A DNA stretch of 64,000 nt, taken from Prochilodus magdalenae (lineage: Eukaryota; Chordata; Actinopteri; Characiformes; Prochilodontidae). A program made the position numbers and the translations under genes. The notes below the pieces were generated by a model. The model was not told the DNA's origin, ran no database searches, and was given only the letters and a program-made list of their open reading frames with translations. This document shows, one piece after another, positions 47,590-60,733 of this stretch. The stretch lies in contig JAMWET010003157.1 in NCBI GenBank assembly GCA_024036415.1, forward strand, positions 1-64,000, written 5' to 3'. The stretch's first letter is position 1, and each line of letters opens with the position of its first letter.

Positions 47590-48045
47590 AACATCTGACT
47601 GCTCTTACTCTTTGCACATGTGCTGCACACATACTGTACTGTTTGCACACATCGTTTTTGTTTGTTTGTCCTTGCACTATACTCTTTATACACATACTGT
47701 ATATTCTTCAATTGCACTGGAGAAGGAGCCTGACCGTGATTCATTATACTGTACAACCCTGTATGGATATAATGACAATACAGTTTAATTGAATTGAATT
47801 AAACTGAATTAAACTGAATTGAATGGAATTGAATTGAATTGAATTGAATTAAACTGAATTGAATTGAATTGAATTGAATTAAACTGAATTGAATTGAATT
47901 GAATTGAATTGAATTAAACAAAATTGAATTGAATTAAATTGAATCAAACTGAATTTAATTTAATTTAATTAAATTGAATGAAACTGAATTGAATTGAATT
48001 GAATTGAATTGAATTGAATTGAATTGAATTGAACTGAACTGAATG
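47590..48045 (+). mobile_element. LINE-like 3' tail passing into an (AATTG)n array
   Basis: CTTGCACTATACTC and CAACCCTGTATGGATATAATG, ACAATACAGTTTAATTG is a typical fish LINE tail; it continues into about 250 bases of GAATT pentanucleotides with AAACT variants (47796-48044). Confidence 0.65.
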
Positions 48046-49559
48046 GTAAATTCCATATGTACTTTTTAATAGTTTAAAGTTCTATTCATATCTATATAAT
48101 TCTACAGTTTTACTTTCAGTGTAGATTAATGTAAGAGATTCTAGATGAAACAAGTCTGAAGCAATTCTATTGGTCTAGTCATCTAGAAATGTATTTATAA
48201 ATGCATATAATAACAATGTAAAGGATATGTACTGCAAATTACAAAACTAAACTAAAAACATGGAGAGACCAGCTTCGTACTTCAACTTTACATCCCAACT
48301 TGAATAGTGTAGCAGCTATATTCTACCAGCAGTCCACCTGAGCTAACTTAATAATATAATATTATAATATATAATATTTTTTGCCACAAAACAGCTTTAA
48401 ATTAAATTTCTTTATCTTCTGTGCAATATCTACACCCTATCTGTGCATTATTTTTTAGTACCTGAGCGTTATATATCTGTGCAATTGTTAATTTTAATAG
48501 TTTGTTTTATTTTTGCCCAGCAATAAAGATGTATACATGTATATAATTTATTGTATTTTGTAAGACTTGCTAATTAGAATGTTTATATATTAGAATTTTA
48601 CGTTGTCACCTTAAATATAATCATTTTAGGGCGTTTATCAGGATTAGATCAGGATATTTTTGGATTTCTGCAACAATTCTATATTTTCCATTGAAATCAA
48701 TATACAGAATTCCACAGTATCCCACAGTGCTCCTGCTATGTGTTCTTCCCGAGTTGCCACCACCTTGGCCCCTTTGAAATGTCCCACTCCAGATGTGCTG
48801 CCTGTAGTACTGGTGGACGAAACACCCGAAAGGGTTGTTGAGAAACTGACCGTTGCACGCCCATTCAAAGGTAAATGCATGTGGTAAAGTGAACCACATG
48901 CAGTAAAGCCCAGGGGGTCGGGCACTGTTCTCTAGAAAGCTCCGTCCAGGCTAATAGGACAATAGAGTTCCGTAACAGAGGGGATTAGTGGGCAGTGTTG
49001 GGGGTAAAGCAGCACAAAGCAGCGCAGAGCCTCTAATAACGATAATATGAAGCTTCAGGGATAAAGAAGAAGAAGAGAAAGCCCCAAGCTCACCTCATCA
49101 GACTCTGATTTCATTCAGAGAGAGCTCTGGCAGCTTTATATGCAGCGAGATGAAAGCTGCTGTCGAACCGTTTCTAGAGGCTAGTCTAGAGGTCTTCGAA
49201 TACCAGCAACTGTTTGGAATTTGAAAACTGCCAGTGCTCTTGTTCGGAGGAAAGGCGGGAATGGTGATATGCCTCTTAAATTATGCTGACTGTGATTGGA
49301 TGTTTGGGTAACGAGTCTCCCCTGGAGATTTGTGTGGGTTGAAGACACCAACATAGACATAAGGTAATGTGAGTAATCCCATCACAGCTTGGGGACAGGG
49401 GACACGTATGGATCCGGTCTTGAAAGCAGGACCTTGCTCAAGGAACAGGGATCTATCAAAGTCAGATCTCCCAAACGCATGTCTTTGGAAGTCTACGTCA
49501 TGGCAGGAGATTCCTCAGGACCCTTTAGAAGAAGACTTGTTGATGCTCATCAGGCTCAT
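48046..49559. other. unassigned upstream DNA
   Basis: AT-rich sequence with a partial LINE-like 3' end (about 48415-48560). Open frames on both strands at 48621-48925 overlap each other and show no domain. Nothing is called as a gene. Confidence 0.4.
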
Positions 49560-50400
49560 CAGGCATTTCTCAAGAGTTTGGACATCCAAGACCAACATTA
49601 TGCTTCCCAAGAGTGGTCAATCACTCCAAGAGCAGGGCATGTCATAGTCTGTGAGGTCACAAAAGAAACTCTAGGTAACTTCTAAGCACCTAAAGGTCTT
49701 TTTGACACTGGCTAATGCTAACGTTCATGAGTCCACCATCAGGACAATACGGCTTAACAACGGCGTGGATGTCAGGATTGCAAAGAGAGAGTCTCTGCTC
49801 TCCAGAAAGACCACTTCTGCCCGTCTGCAGTTGGCTGAAGATCACATGGACAAGCCAGAAGGCTATGGAACGATGTTTTGTGGACGTATGGGACAAAAAT
49901 AGATCTCTGTGGCTTAAATAAGAATCAGCATCTCTATAGAAAGGAAAACTCAGCATTGCAGCATTACAGCCTTTTCCCATCTGTGAAACATGGTGGTGGC
50001 AGTATGAGTGTTTGGGTCTGTTTTGCTGCACAGGACTCACCATCATTGGTGGAACAATGAATTCTGGATTAAACCAGTAAATATCTAAATGTCAGGGCAT
50101 CTGTCCGTGAGCTGAATGTCAAGAGAATGTGGGTTATTTAGCAAGACAAAGACTCTAAGACCAGCTAAAGACGAATAAAGCTAATGGTCTGGAATGGCCA
50201 GGTCCAAGTCCTGATCTTCAGCCAATAGGAATGCTGTGAGAGGACCTGAAGTGAGCAGTTCATGGGAGGAAACCCGCCAACATAACAGAGTTGAAGCTGC
50301 TCTGTATGGAGGAACAACCCCTCTACGCTGACGTGGACGACTGATCAGCCGTTACTGGAAACCTTTTCAATGGAATGGAAGGCTTACTCTGCTTTATGCA
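49560..50400 (+). pseudogene. Tc1-like family 3 transposase, degenerate
   Basis: Pieces in changing frames: TPRAGHVIVCEVTKET (end of the DNA-binding part, about 49620-49670), NVHESTIRTI, then RESLLSRKTTSARLQLAEDH and MDKPEGYG, then KIDLCGLNKNQHLYRKENSA and VKHGGGSMSVWVCFAA (DDE-core region, about 49890-50030), and farther WNGQVQVL-like remnants of the SPDLNP motif near 50200. Frameshifts and stops occur throughout. No terminal repeats were identified. It is a different Tc1 lineage from the other copies in the window. Confidence 0.85.
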
Positions 50401-51070
50401 ACATCCTTCTGCTGGCGGTCAGGTTGTGACCACATACCATGTAAATTATTATTAACCATGAATTGATCACCTAAATTAACATCTCATTAGCATATCATCT
50501 CATCCCTAACAGTTCCAGATCTCACATGAGGTTCTAGCTATTGTCGTTATTGACGGTATGCTTTTCTTCTACGTGCTCTACTTCTTCTACTTGGTATACA
50601 TAGTTTGTCCTCTAACTGGTCACACAGTTGTCTGATGTTTGTTCTTATTGAGAATGTTGAGCTTGTATACAGCTTTTTCTATATGATCCTTTTCAATTTT
50701 TCCTATTAAAAATAAATGGGCTAGAAACGTAAAGGCCCATCTGCCGTACCTGCTCGACCGGCAGACCACACTTTACATACAGTATCACAAGGCAGACCCC
50801 CAAACACAAATTCAGCATTGGTCTGACCCGGACTCATTTGTCAGTCTTTTCTTCCATCCTTCATTTCTCCCATACAGACCCATTCATTTTTGGACCAACC
50901 GAATCCCTATTGTTTCCTCTGCAGCCACCGAACTGCCTGTACTCACTCAAGGCAGATCTCCAAACACTAAAGCTCAGTCATACTGACACTTTGTTTGTGT
51001 TAAGTGTTAAGCCTCCTTGCTCATAACGTTCTGGGCCATTCATGGACATTTTAGGTTAATACCCAATGTT
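50401..51070. other. unassigned upstream DNA
   Basis: No recognisable gene or repeat family. Short open frames only. Confidence 0.4.
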
Positions 51071-51074
51071 CCTA

Positions 51075-51902
51075 GTGCACTGTAAGTAGTGTGTTAGTGT
51101 ACTTTAAGTGTGTTGGTGTACAGTAACTCAGTAAGTGTAATGTGTTAGTGTGCTGCAAGTAGTGTGTTGGTGTACAGTAACTCAGTAAGTGTAATGTGTT
51201 AGTGTACTGTTAGTAGCGTGTTGGTGTACAGTAACTCAGTAAGTGTAATGTGTTAGTGTACTGTTAGTAGCGTGTTGATGTACAGTAACTCAGTAAGTGT
51301 AATGTGTTAGTGTACTGTTAGTAGTGTGTTGGTGTACGGTAGGGTGTTGGTGCACAGTAACTCAGTAAGTGTAATGTGTTAGTGTACTGTAAGTAGCGTG
51401 TTGGTGTACAGTAACTCAGTAAGTGTAATGTGTTAGTGTGCTGTAAGTAGTGTGTTGGTGTACAGTAACTCAGTAAGTGTAATGTGTTAGTGTACTGTAA
51501 GTAGTGTGTTGGTGTACAGTAACTCAGTAAGTGTAATGTGTTAGTGTACTGTAAGTAGCGTGTTGGTGTACAGTAACTCAGTAACTGTAATGCGTTAGTG
51601 TACTGTAAGTGGCGTGTTGGTGTACAGTAACTCAGTAAGTGTAATGCGTTAGTGTACTGTAAGTAGCGTGTTGGTGTACAGTAACTCAGTAAGTGTAATG
51701 CGTTAGTGTACTGTAAGTAGCGTGTCGGTGTACAGTAACTCAGTAAGTGTAATGTGTTAGTGTGCTGTAAGTAATGTGTCGGTGTACAGTAACTCAGTAA
51801 GTGTAATGTGTTAGTGTGCTGTAAGTAATGTGTCGGTGTACAGTAACTCAGTACGTGTAGTGTGTTAGTGTACTGTATGTAGTGTATTGGTGTACAGTAA
51901 CA
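51075..51902. repeat. 54-bp minisatellite, about 15 units
   Basis: Unit: GTGTTGGTGTACAGTAACTC, AGTAAGTGTAATGTGTTAGT, GTACTGTAAGTAGC. Most copies are 54 bases exactly; one carries a 17-base internal duplication near 51335-51352. Variant positions (GTAGTG/GTAGCG, TACTG/TGCTG, TGTTGG/TGTCGG) change along the array. Confidence 0.97.
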
Positions 51903-52019
51903 GCATTAACACATTTGGTTTCTCCGACTGCTCGTAACCTGTTTAGTATCGGAGCTGATGAGTGTAGAACAGGCGGTTAGGACCTGAAAGCACTTACAGC
52001 AGGCCTCGGCAGTTCACAG

Positions 52020-52330
52020 CCTCTCACAGCCTCTCAATAATCGCGGGGTTTCAGCCCTCAGAGGGATCAGCATGATAATGGGCGATGAATGGGTCAGCGG
52101 GGCGAGCGGCCGGCTGTGTGGACGAGCGAGGCTTTAGTCTGAGTACTTCCTCTCTCTTGCCCTGTCAGGGCTGAAGTTCAAGGCAGCATTGAGCCGGGTG
52201 CTTTTGTCATGGTAATGATGGGGTGCAAAAGCCTGCACAAACACCCCAACACGCCCTCCTTCATAGCAGCACAGTAGAAATCCAGCCCGGACTCGGAACG
52301 CTGGAGAGATGGAAAATTGGACAGTCTGAA
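52020..52330. promoter_or_regulatory. repeat-free island, candidate conserved element upstream of ube2e2
   Basis: GC-richer single-copy DNA between two minisatellites, with GATCAGCATGATAATGGGCG and TTGTCATGGTAATGATGGGG. A minus-strand 72-codon frame has no domain. Distal enhancer is only a guess. Confidence 0.22.
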
Positions 52331-52477
52331 AACAAACAAACAAACAGCTCAATAAAGGTTTAGCACTGCTGATATAAAATACAGAATAAATAAAATACAG
52401 CAGAGTCTAATATCCCATAATAACGTTCTGTTACGTAATCTATCAAATGATGTTACAACTAGCTCCTCTAGAATGTC

Positions 52478-53165
52478 TTACCCTATGTTCACATTACTCT
52501 ATGTGTCTAATCCACAGTCATACTAACCCATATGTGTCTGTTCCACTGTGATACTCACCCATACACCTCTATGTGTCTAATCCACAGCAGGATTGACCCT
52601 CACTCCTCTATGTGTCTAATCTACAGTGATACTTACCCACACTCCTCTACATGTCTAATCTACAGTGATACTGACCACACTCCTCTATGTGTCTAATCCA
52701 CAGCCATACTGACCCTCACTCCTCTACATGTCTAATCCACAGCCATACTGACCACACTCCTCTCTGTGTCTAATCCACAGCCATACTGACCACACTCCTC
52801 TATGTGTCTAATCCACAGCCAGACTGACCCTCACTCCTCTACATGTCTAATCCACAGCCATACTGACCACACTCCTCTCTGTGTCTAATCCACATCCATA
52901 CTGACCCTCACTCCTCTATGTGTCTAATCTACAGTGATACTGACCCTCACTCCTTTATGTGTCTAATCCACATCCATACTGACCCTCACTCCTCTATGTG
53001 TCTAATCTACAGTGATACTGACCCTCACTCCTCTATGTGTCTAATCCACAGCCATACTGACCACACTCCTCTCTGTGTCTAATCCACAGCCATACTGACC
53101 CTCACTCCTCTATGTGTCTAATCCACAGCCATACTGACCCTCACTCCTCTATGTCTAATCCAGCT
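52478..53165. repeat. 39-bp minisatellite, about 17 units
   Basis: Unit: ATACTGACCCTCACTCCTCT, ATGTGTCTAATCCACAGCC. Variants include CTACATGTC, CTCTGTGTC, TCTACAGTG and deletions of CCT (GACCACACTCC). Regular in the centre, diverged at the left end. Confidence 0.97.
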
Positions 53166-53811
53166 CCATGCAGTTTCAAGCAGGTGTGTGGCGAGTTAGA
53201 CATGCAGCATGTAGGACGCTAATTGGTGTACATAAGCTTTCAGTGTTAGCTACATTAGCTTCATACCTCCACTCCTCCACTAAGAAGTAGTTGTAAGAAG
53301 TGAACGACTGAAGCACTCACAGCGTCACTCTCTTTGGGGGCTGACGTGTCGATGTTGTCTCTGCAGTTTGGCACTCCCTCTGCGCCGTTTCTCTTCGGTC
53401 GGCAGCCCTGAGTCAGCGGCCGTGTGAGTCACTGATACCGGCTGCCCCACACAGATGCATTACAGCGCTGGCTTTTCTTAGCTGTGCCTTTGTGGGCTGA
53501 GCCTAAAAAGGGAAAAGCCGGACAGACGAGTCTCACACTGATGACTCCATCATCATCTGCTTCACCTTCACAGATCATCTGCTCATTAAAGAGTTGGATT
53601 TCTAAAAATGTAATCTAGAGGCTGTCCTACTTACTGTAAACACCTCCAACTGCAGCCTCATGATTAATATTAGGCTTATTATTCAGTAACTGTTATAAAT
53701 TATTAAGTCACTGCCATAAATTATTCAATAACTTAAACTAAAAAATCACTGATGATTCAGCAACTGCAAAAAATTGTTACTATGCTGTAACTGCTATGAG
53801 TCATTCTATAA

Positions 53812-54560
53812 CCAGGGGCAAGGCTGTTGGGGCCCTAGGCAAACATTCACAGGGGGCCCCTCCTATCAGTATTAATCATCATATTAAATAAAGATATCTG
53901 ATATATAAATAATATTTCTATATTATATAAATATATCTATAAATATAAAATCTATATATAATATATTATATAAATCTATCTATAAGAATAATCTGACACC
54001 AAAATATAAAGTTCACATTACTATTACTACTAGTTCAACTATTAAATGACATTAAAATCAATCAAACAACATTAAAATAATTGTATTTAAAAAATATAAA
54101 TATAACCTTGGGTGCCTCCCCCACTGGTCTGTGGTCCCTGAGGTATATTATGTCTTTGAATTACAAAGTTTGTCATAAGGTTGGTAAGATTTATGTTTTA
54201 AAAATAAAAAATGAACCAGGTAATTATTAAAAACCTGTATGTTAAAAATATAAATATTACCAACCTTATGAAAAACTTCGTAATCCAAAAAATAATATAA
54301 TGGGGGGTGGTGTGTGTGTGGGGGTGTTATGGTTATATTTATATTTTCAAAATACAATTATTTTAATAGTGTTTGATTGATTTAATATTGTTTAAATTAC
54401 AAAGTTTTCTTAAGGTTGTTAATATTTATATTTTAAATAATAAAAAAATAAACCTATTATAAAACCTGTCGTTTGTAAATATAAATATTCCTTTGGGGGT
54501 TGGGGGGCACTACTAAAGAAGGGCCCACTACTGAATACTATTGGTCAATTACTGTACTAT
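53812..54560. repeat. dispersed AT-rich repeat with GGGGCCC edges
   Basis: Starts GGCAAGGCTGTTGGGGCCCT and ends near GGGGGGCACTACTAAAGAAG. Inside, a block CCTTGGGTGCCTCCCCCACT, TGGTCTGTGG, ATTACAAAGTTTGTCATAAG recurs in diverged form at about 54380-54520 and at 56430-56640. An inverted repeat (54160-54194 against 54250-54285) can form a hairpin. Confidence 0.55.
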
Positions 54561-55500
54561 TGATTATTCAGTAACTAGTATGTATTATTGAATAACTGTT
54601 ACAGTGTGTCATGTAACTACTTTAAATTATTCATTGAAGTAAATAATTCTCGAACTATGATGACTCCCTCTGAACACATGTGGAAGCAATAGACAAGGTG
54701 AAGAACTCCTGATCTCCCATCAGTTACTAAGCAACGGTTATGAATTATTCAGTATTTGCAAGAAGGAATTCTACAACTGCGACTTCAAGTAGTTCTAATT
54801 CTAGCAGTAATTGTAATAACTGTAAATTACTGTGTTACTACAATAAAATATTCCATAACAATAACAAATTATTCCACAAGCATGCTGAATAATAAACATG
54901 TAACTACAACCAATACAGTAACTAAGAATTAGTTAGCAATTTAAAAAAATTACAGAGTACCAAGTACAGTTTGATAACTGGTACTAGTTAATACATAACT
55001 ACTGAATATAATTCAGCACCTTCTGTACATTTATTTGAAAGATTCTGTAATTATAACAAATTATTCCAAAACTATAACTTATAATTCTACACGTATGAAT
55101 TTTTTACTTGCTATAAAGCATAATTCCGAAAATGTTACTACTTATTTTGGAACTACAGCATTTATTATTGTATGAAAATCAAATTGTTCATAACTACCAT
55201 GAATTCCTTATTAATTATGGTGAATAATTCTGTAATAACTATAAATTCTTCAATAATTGTGATATATATTCCAATTTTTTATCTATTCAATAACAGCAAA
55301 GAGCAAAGACAAATTAATTATTCACTTATTATTAAGGACTATTCAATAACTGTTACTAATTATTGTGTAACTACTATAAATTATTTGCTGACTCCTCTGA
55401 ATAAATTAGTCATGGCTGTGAATAAATTTGTAACAGCTATGAATTTTTTAAATATTGAATTTTTTTAATCATTCTCAAGTTGCAAAGAATTACTCAGCAA

Positions 55501-55557
55501 TTATATTATTATTATTATTATTATATTATGAATAATTATATTATTATTATTATTACT
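55501..55557. repeat. (ATT)n microsatellite
   Basis: Two ATT runs separated by ATATTATGAATAATT. Confidence 0.9.
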
Positions 55558-56429
55558 TATTAATATTACTCAATAACTGTTGAAAATGTAAATCTACTAT
55601 GACTTACTGATTACTTTCTCAGTACCTACTGAATATATGTTCCTATTATTCATTATTATGGATCAACAACAAAATATTCAGTATTCACAATATTGTTTCT
55701 CAAAACTTCTCATCTTTTCATCATGTGACTACAATGATTTACATGGCATCTATTAATTATTATTCAATAACTTTTATAAATACTATGTAGCTGCTATGAA
55801 TCATATAGTATCTTTCAGAAATTATGAATAAACTGCTTTGATCTGGTAGATATTATAAATAATTCAGTATCTATGTGGTGCTCTGTAGTTATGAGAGGAA
55901 CTGCTGCCTAGCCCAGCATGCTGGCCTATAGAGTTTAAGAGGTTAAAGTGAGCCGGTATTCCCCTCTGTTTTTCCCCTAGGCGGTATTCCGACGGCAGTA
56001 TTCCAATCTGCTGCTTTTTCCTAAATGACACCCCAACCACCCAGAAATGGCTCCTTATTTATTTTTAAAGGTGCCCCCAAGCTAGCGCCATGGCACCCAA
56101 CCAAAGGAAAAGATGAATAAAGCGACCGCGCTACCATTAAACATACCAAATCATAAATTTATCTGTCTTCACAAGCCGGGTCCGGCACAAGGAGGCCTGT
56201 ATTCAGCAGTTTCCCGAGGCGGACTGAAGAAAACGTCTTTCAGAACGTTTCAGAGCATTCAGGAGCCCGAGGACAATGTCCCATTCTCTACACTCACTGC
56301 CCACTTATTCAGAAAGTCTCCTTTTACTTCTACCCACTGTCCACTGCAGAGTCCCACCTCACATCCAGGTACTATTTCAAAATATAACCATAAAAAAATG
56401 CATTAAAAAAATAATATGAATATAAATAT

Positions 56430-56640
56430 CACCTTGGGGCCCCCCACTGCTCTGGGACCCCGGGGTATATTATATTTTTGCACTACAAGTTCTTCATAAG
56501 GCTGTTGATAGTTATATTTTAAAATTGAAAAATAAAATTGTAATTATTATAAAAAACCCTTGTTATTCAAAAATATAAATATACCCTCGGGCCCCTCGAC
56601 TGGTCTGGGGCGCCAAGCAGGGGGCAAGTTGCACCTCCAT
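56430..56640. repeat. second copy of the GGGGCCC-edged dispersed repeat
   Basis: CCTTGGGGCCCCCCACTGCT, CTGGGACCCCGGGGTATATT and TTCTTCATAAGGCTGTTGAT parallel the block at 54110-54250, ending TCTGGGGCGCCAAGCAGGGG. Class unknown. Confidence 0.6.
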
Positions 56641-57674
56641 CAATAAAAACTATTTATTATTCAGTGACTAGTATGTATAATTGAATAACTGTTCTGGATG
56701 AGTGTGTAGCTACTATGATTTATGGAGTGTAAATAATTCAGAAACTACAATAAACTGCTATGAGTCATGTAGGTATTATTAGGAATATGGTGTTACAATG
56801 ATAGTGCACCCTGTAGTGGTCCTTGGGTCTGTAGTCAGGTGGAGGCAGTAGCTTGTGATGGGCTGTAAAGGTCATATAAGTAAAATATGATCAATTTCTG
56901 CATAATAATGTACAATTATGTACAATTCACAGGTGCACTGTATATGTGTACAGTCGTACACAATATGTGTACTGGTCAGTTTATCACTGGTCAGTTCAGT
57001 TTCTGACCACATGACCACTGATAGTATTTGGCTGGTCTGTTATGAGAGAATCAGTGTTATTGCTAGCTAGTAGACACCGGTTGCTAGTGGAGTAACCCCC
57101 AGAAACTGACCACCAGAAAAGGACAAGACGATAAATAACACTCTGCATATGGATTACAGTGTCACCGAGAAATTTTTTTAGATTTTAGATTTTAGAACTG
57201 CACTCTAGATATGAATTTGGATTGATTTTATTTCACTCTAGAAATTCATTTAATTAAAACTTCATTTGTAACATCCTTCGGGATCCTAATTTTATTATAA
57301 CTTTATTCCAGAAAACTAATTTTATTAGACCTTCATTTTGGACACACATGTACTGGAACGTATTTCTCAATATGAATAGTTTTAGAAATATGAATAATAA
57401 TAAACAATTATATTAATAATTAGTATTAATTTGGCTCATTATTATTGAAGACAGTAATTTCAGAGAAAAGTCTCTGTAAAGGAAATGCAGTTATTAACTG
57501 TATATTAGAGAAGTGTTAATGAATTGTGTTAATGAATTGTTGTTACTGTATGTTTCGTACTGTTATTAGTACTGTATTATATGTTTGATTGTTATGATGG
57601 TACTCTGTGCCTTTTTTTCTCCTGTGTAATCTCACTGCTGAACACCAGGTGATGCTGTTGGACTGAGTGTGAGT

Positions 57675-57675
<1 letters not shown>

Positions 57676-57714
<39 letters not shown>
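57676..57714. repeat. (GT)n microsatellite
   Basis: About 19 GT units, uninterrupted. Confidence 0.95.
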
Positions 57715-57717
<3 letters not shown>

Positions 57718-57849
57718 TTCATTAAGTCTCTCTCCGTATCAGCATGTTACTCTATGTGCTGTCGCTGTGGTGACAGCGCTGTCATGCCAATATGGTGTCT
57801 GCAGGGAGACGTGAAGAGAAACAGGGTCTAACAGCTCTTTCATCCCTTC

Positions 57850-60340
57850 ACAGAACACACACACGCATACACACGCACACACGCACACACACACACACAC
57901 GATACACATTACACACATATCAGAGTAAATACACACACACACACACTAAACACAGACTACACACATATCAGAGTAAACATACACACACACACTCACTGAA
58001 CACACACTACACACAAATCTAAGTAAACATACACACACTAAAAACACACACACACTGAACACACACTACGCACATATCAGAGTAAACACACACACACTAA
58101 ACACACACCACACACATATCAGAGTAAACACACACACTAAACACACACTACACACATATCAGAGTAAACACACACACTACACACATACTACACACATATC
58201 AGAGTAAACACACACACTACACACATACTACACACATATCAGAGTAAACACACACACTAAACACACACTACACACACACACACACTACACACATATCACA
58301 GTAAACACTCACACTACACACATATCAGAGTAAACACACACACTAAACACACACTACACACATATTAGAGTAAACACTCACACTACACACATATCAGAGT
58401 AAACACACACACTAAACACACACTACACACATATCAGAGTAAACACACACACTAAACACACAGTACACACATATTAGAGTAAACACTCACACTACACACA
58501 TATCAGAGTAAACACACACACTAAACACACACTACACACATATCAGAGTAAACACACACACTAAACACACACTACACACATATCAGAGTAAACACACACA
58601 CTACACACATATCAGAGTAAACACACACACTAAACACACACTACACACATATTAGAGTAAACACTCACACTACACACATATCAGAGTAAACACACACACT
58701 ACACACATATCAGAGTAAACACACACACTGAACACACACTACACACATATCAGAGTAAACACACACACACTGAACACACACTACACACATATCATAATAA
58801 ACACACACACTAAACACACACTACACACATATCAGAGTAAACACACACACTACACACATACTACACACATATCAGAGTAAACACACACACTACACACATA
58901 CTACACACATATCAGAGTAAACACACACACTAAACACACACTACACACATATCAGAGTAAACACACACACTAAACACACACTACACACATATCAGAGTAA
59001 ACACACACACTAAACACACACTACACACATATCAGAGTAAACACACACACACACACTACACACATATCAGAGTAAACACACACATACAAAACACACTACA
59101 CACATATCAGAGTAAACACACACACTACACACATATCGGAGTAAACACACACACTACACACATATCAGAGTAAACACACGCACTAAACACACACTACACA
59201 CATATCAGAGTAAACACACACATACAACACACACTACACACATATCAGAGTAAACACACACACTAAACACACACTACACACATATCAGAGTAAACACACA
59301 CACTAAACACACACTACACACATATCAGAGTAAACACACACATACAACACACACTACACACATATCAGAGTAAACACATACACACTAAACACACACTACA
59401 CACATATCAGAGTAAACACACACACACACACACACACACTACACACATATCAGAGTAAACACACACATACACACTAAACACACACTACACACATAGCAGA
59501 GTAAACACACACACTACACACATATCGGAGTAAACACACACACTACACACATATCAGAGTAAACACACACACTAAACACACACTACACACATATCAGAGT
59601 AAACACACACATACAACACACACTACACACATATCAGAGTAAACACACACACTAAACACACACTACACACATATCAGAGTAAACACACACACTAAACACA
59701 CACTACACACATATCAGAGTAAACACACACACTACACACACTACACACATATCAGAGTAAACATACACACACACACACACACACACACTAAACACACACT
59801 ACACACATATCAGAGTAAACACACACACTAAACACACACTACACACATATCAGAGTAAACACACACACACTGAACACACACTACACACATATCAGAGTAA
59901 ACACACACACACTAAACACACACTACACACATATCAGAGTAAACACACACACACTAAACACACACTACACACATATCAGAATAAACACACACACTAAACA
60001 CACACCACACACATATCAGAGTAAACACACACATACAACACACACTACACACATATCAGAGTAAACACACACATACAACACACACTACACACATATCAGA
60101 GTAAACACACACACTAAACACACACTACACACATATCAGAGTAAACACACACACTAAACACACACTACACACATATCAGAGTAAACACACACACTAAACA
60201 CACTACACACATATCAGAGTAAACACACACACTAAACACACACTACACACATATCAGAGTAAACACACACACTAAACACACACTACACACATATCAGAGT
60301 AAACACACACACTAAACACACACTACACACATATCAGAGT

Positions 60341-60382
<42 letters not shown>

Positions 60383-60619
60383 CAGAGTAAACACACACAC
60401 AATACACACTACACACATATCAGAGTAAACACACACACAATACACACTACACACATATCAGAGTAAACACACACACTACACACTACACACATATCAGAGT
60501 AAACACACACACTAAACACACACTACACACATATCAGAGTAAACACACACACACACACACACTACACACATATCAGAGTAAACACACACACTAAACACAC
60601 ACTACACACATATCACAGT

Positions 60620-60654
<35 letters not shown>

Positions 60655-60722
60655 CACACACTACACACATATCAGAGTAAACACACACACACACACACAC
60701 ACACTACACACATATCAGAGTA
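57850..60722. repeat. 40-bp CA-rich minisatellite, about 2.9 kb
   Basis: Core unit ATATCAGAGTAAACACACAC, ACTAAACACACACTACACAC (40 bases), repeated about 65-70 times. Short CA expansions, ACATACAAC variants and ATTAGAG/ATCGGAG substitutions occur. Exact 40-base spacing is seen for example at 58949 and 58989. It begins with a CA microsatellite and ends against a foldback element at 60734. Confidence 0.97.
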
Positions 60723-60733
60723 ACCACACACAT

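Larger units (their letters stand above)
53640..55870. repeat. decayed 21-bp AT-rich tandem repeat
   Basis: Phrases of the form ATTATTCAGTAACTGTTATA plus A recur, at 21-base spacing around 53680-53745 and at looser spacing to 55870; further traces are at 56645-56790. Heavy substitution suggests an old array. It is interrupted at about 53812-54560 by unrelated repeat DNA. The 98-codon open frame at 55172-55468 is part of this repeat and not a gene. Confidence 0.7.

Noticed and set aside
48621..48925. Overlapping open frames on both strands
   Set aside because: Neither shows a known domain or splice context; the flanks hold LINE-like sequence, so a mobile-element remnant is more likely than a gene.
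55172..55468. 98-codon Asn/Ile-rich open frame
   Set aside because: Lies entirely in the decayed 21-bp AT-rich repeat; composition explains the frame.
57850..60722. Regularly spaced repeats resembling a CRISPR array
   Set aside because: Units are contiguous without unique spacers, CA-rich, and sit in vertebrate DNA; it is a minisatellite.
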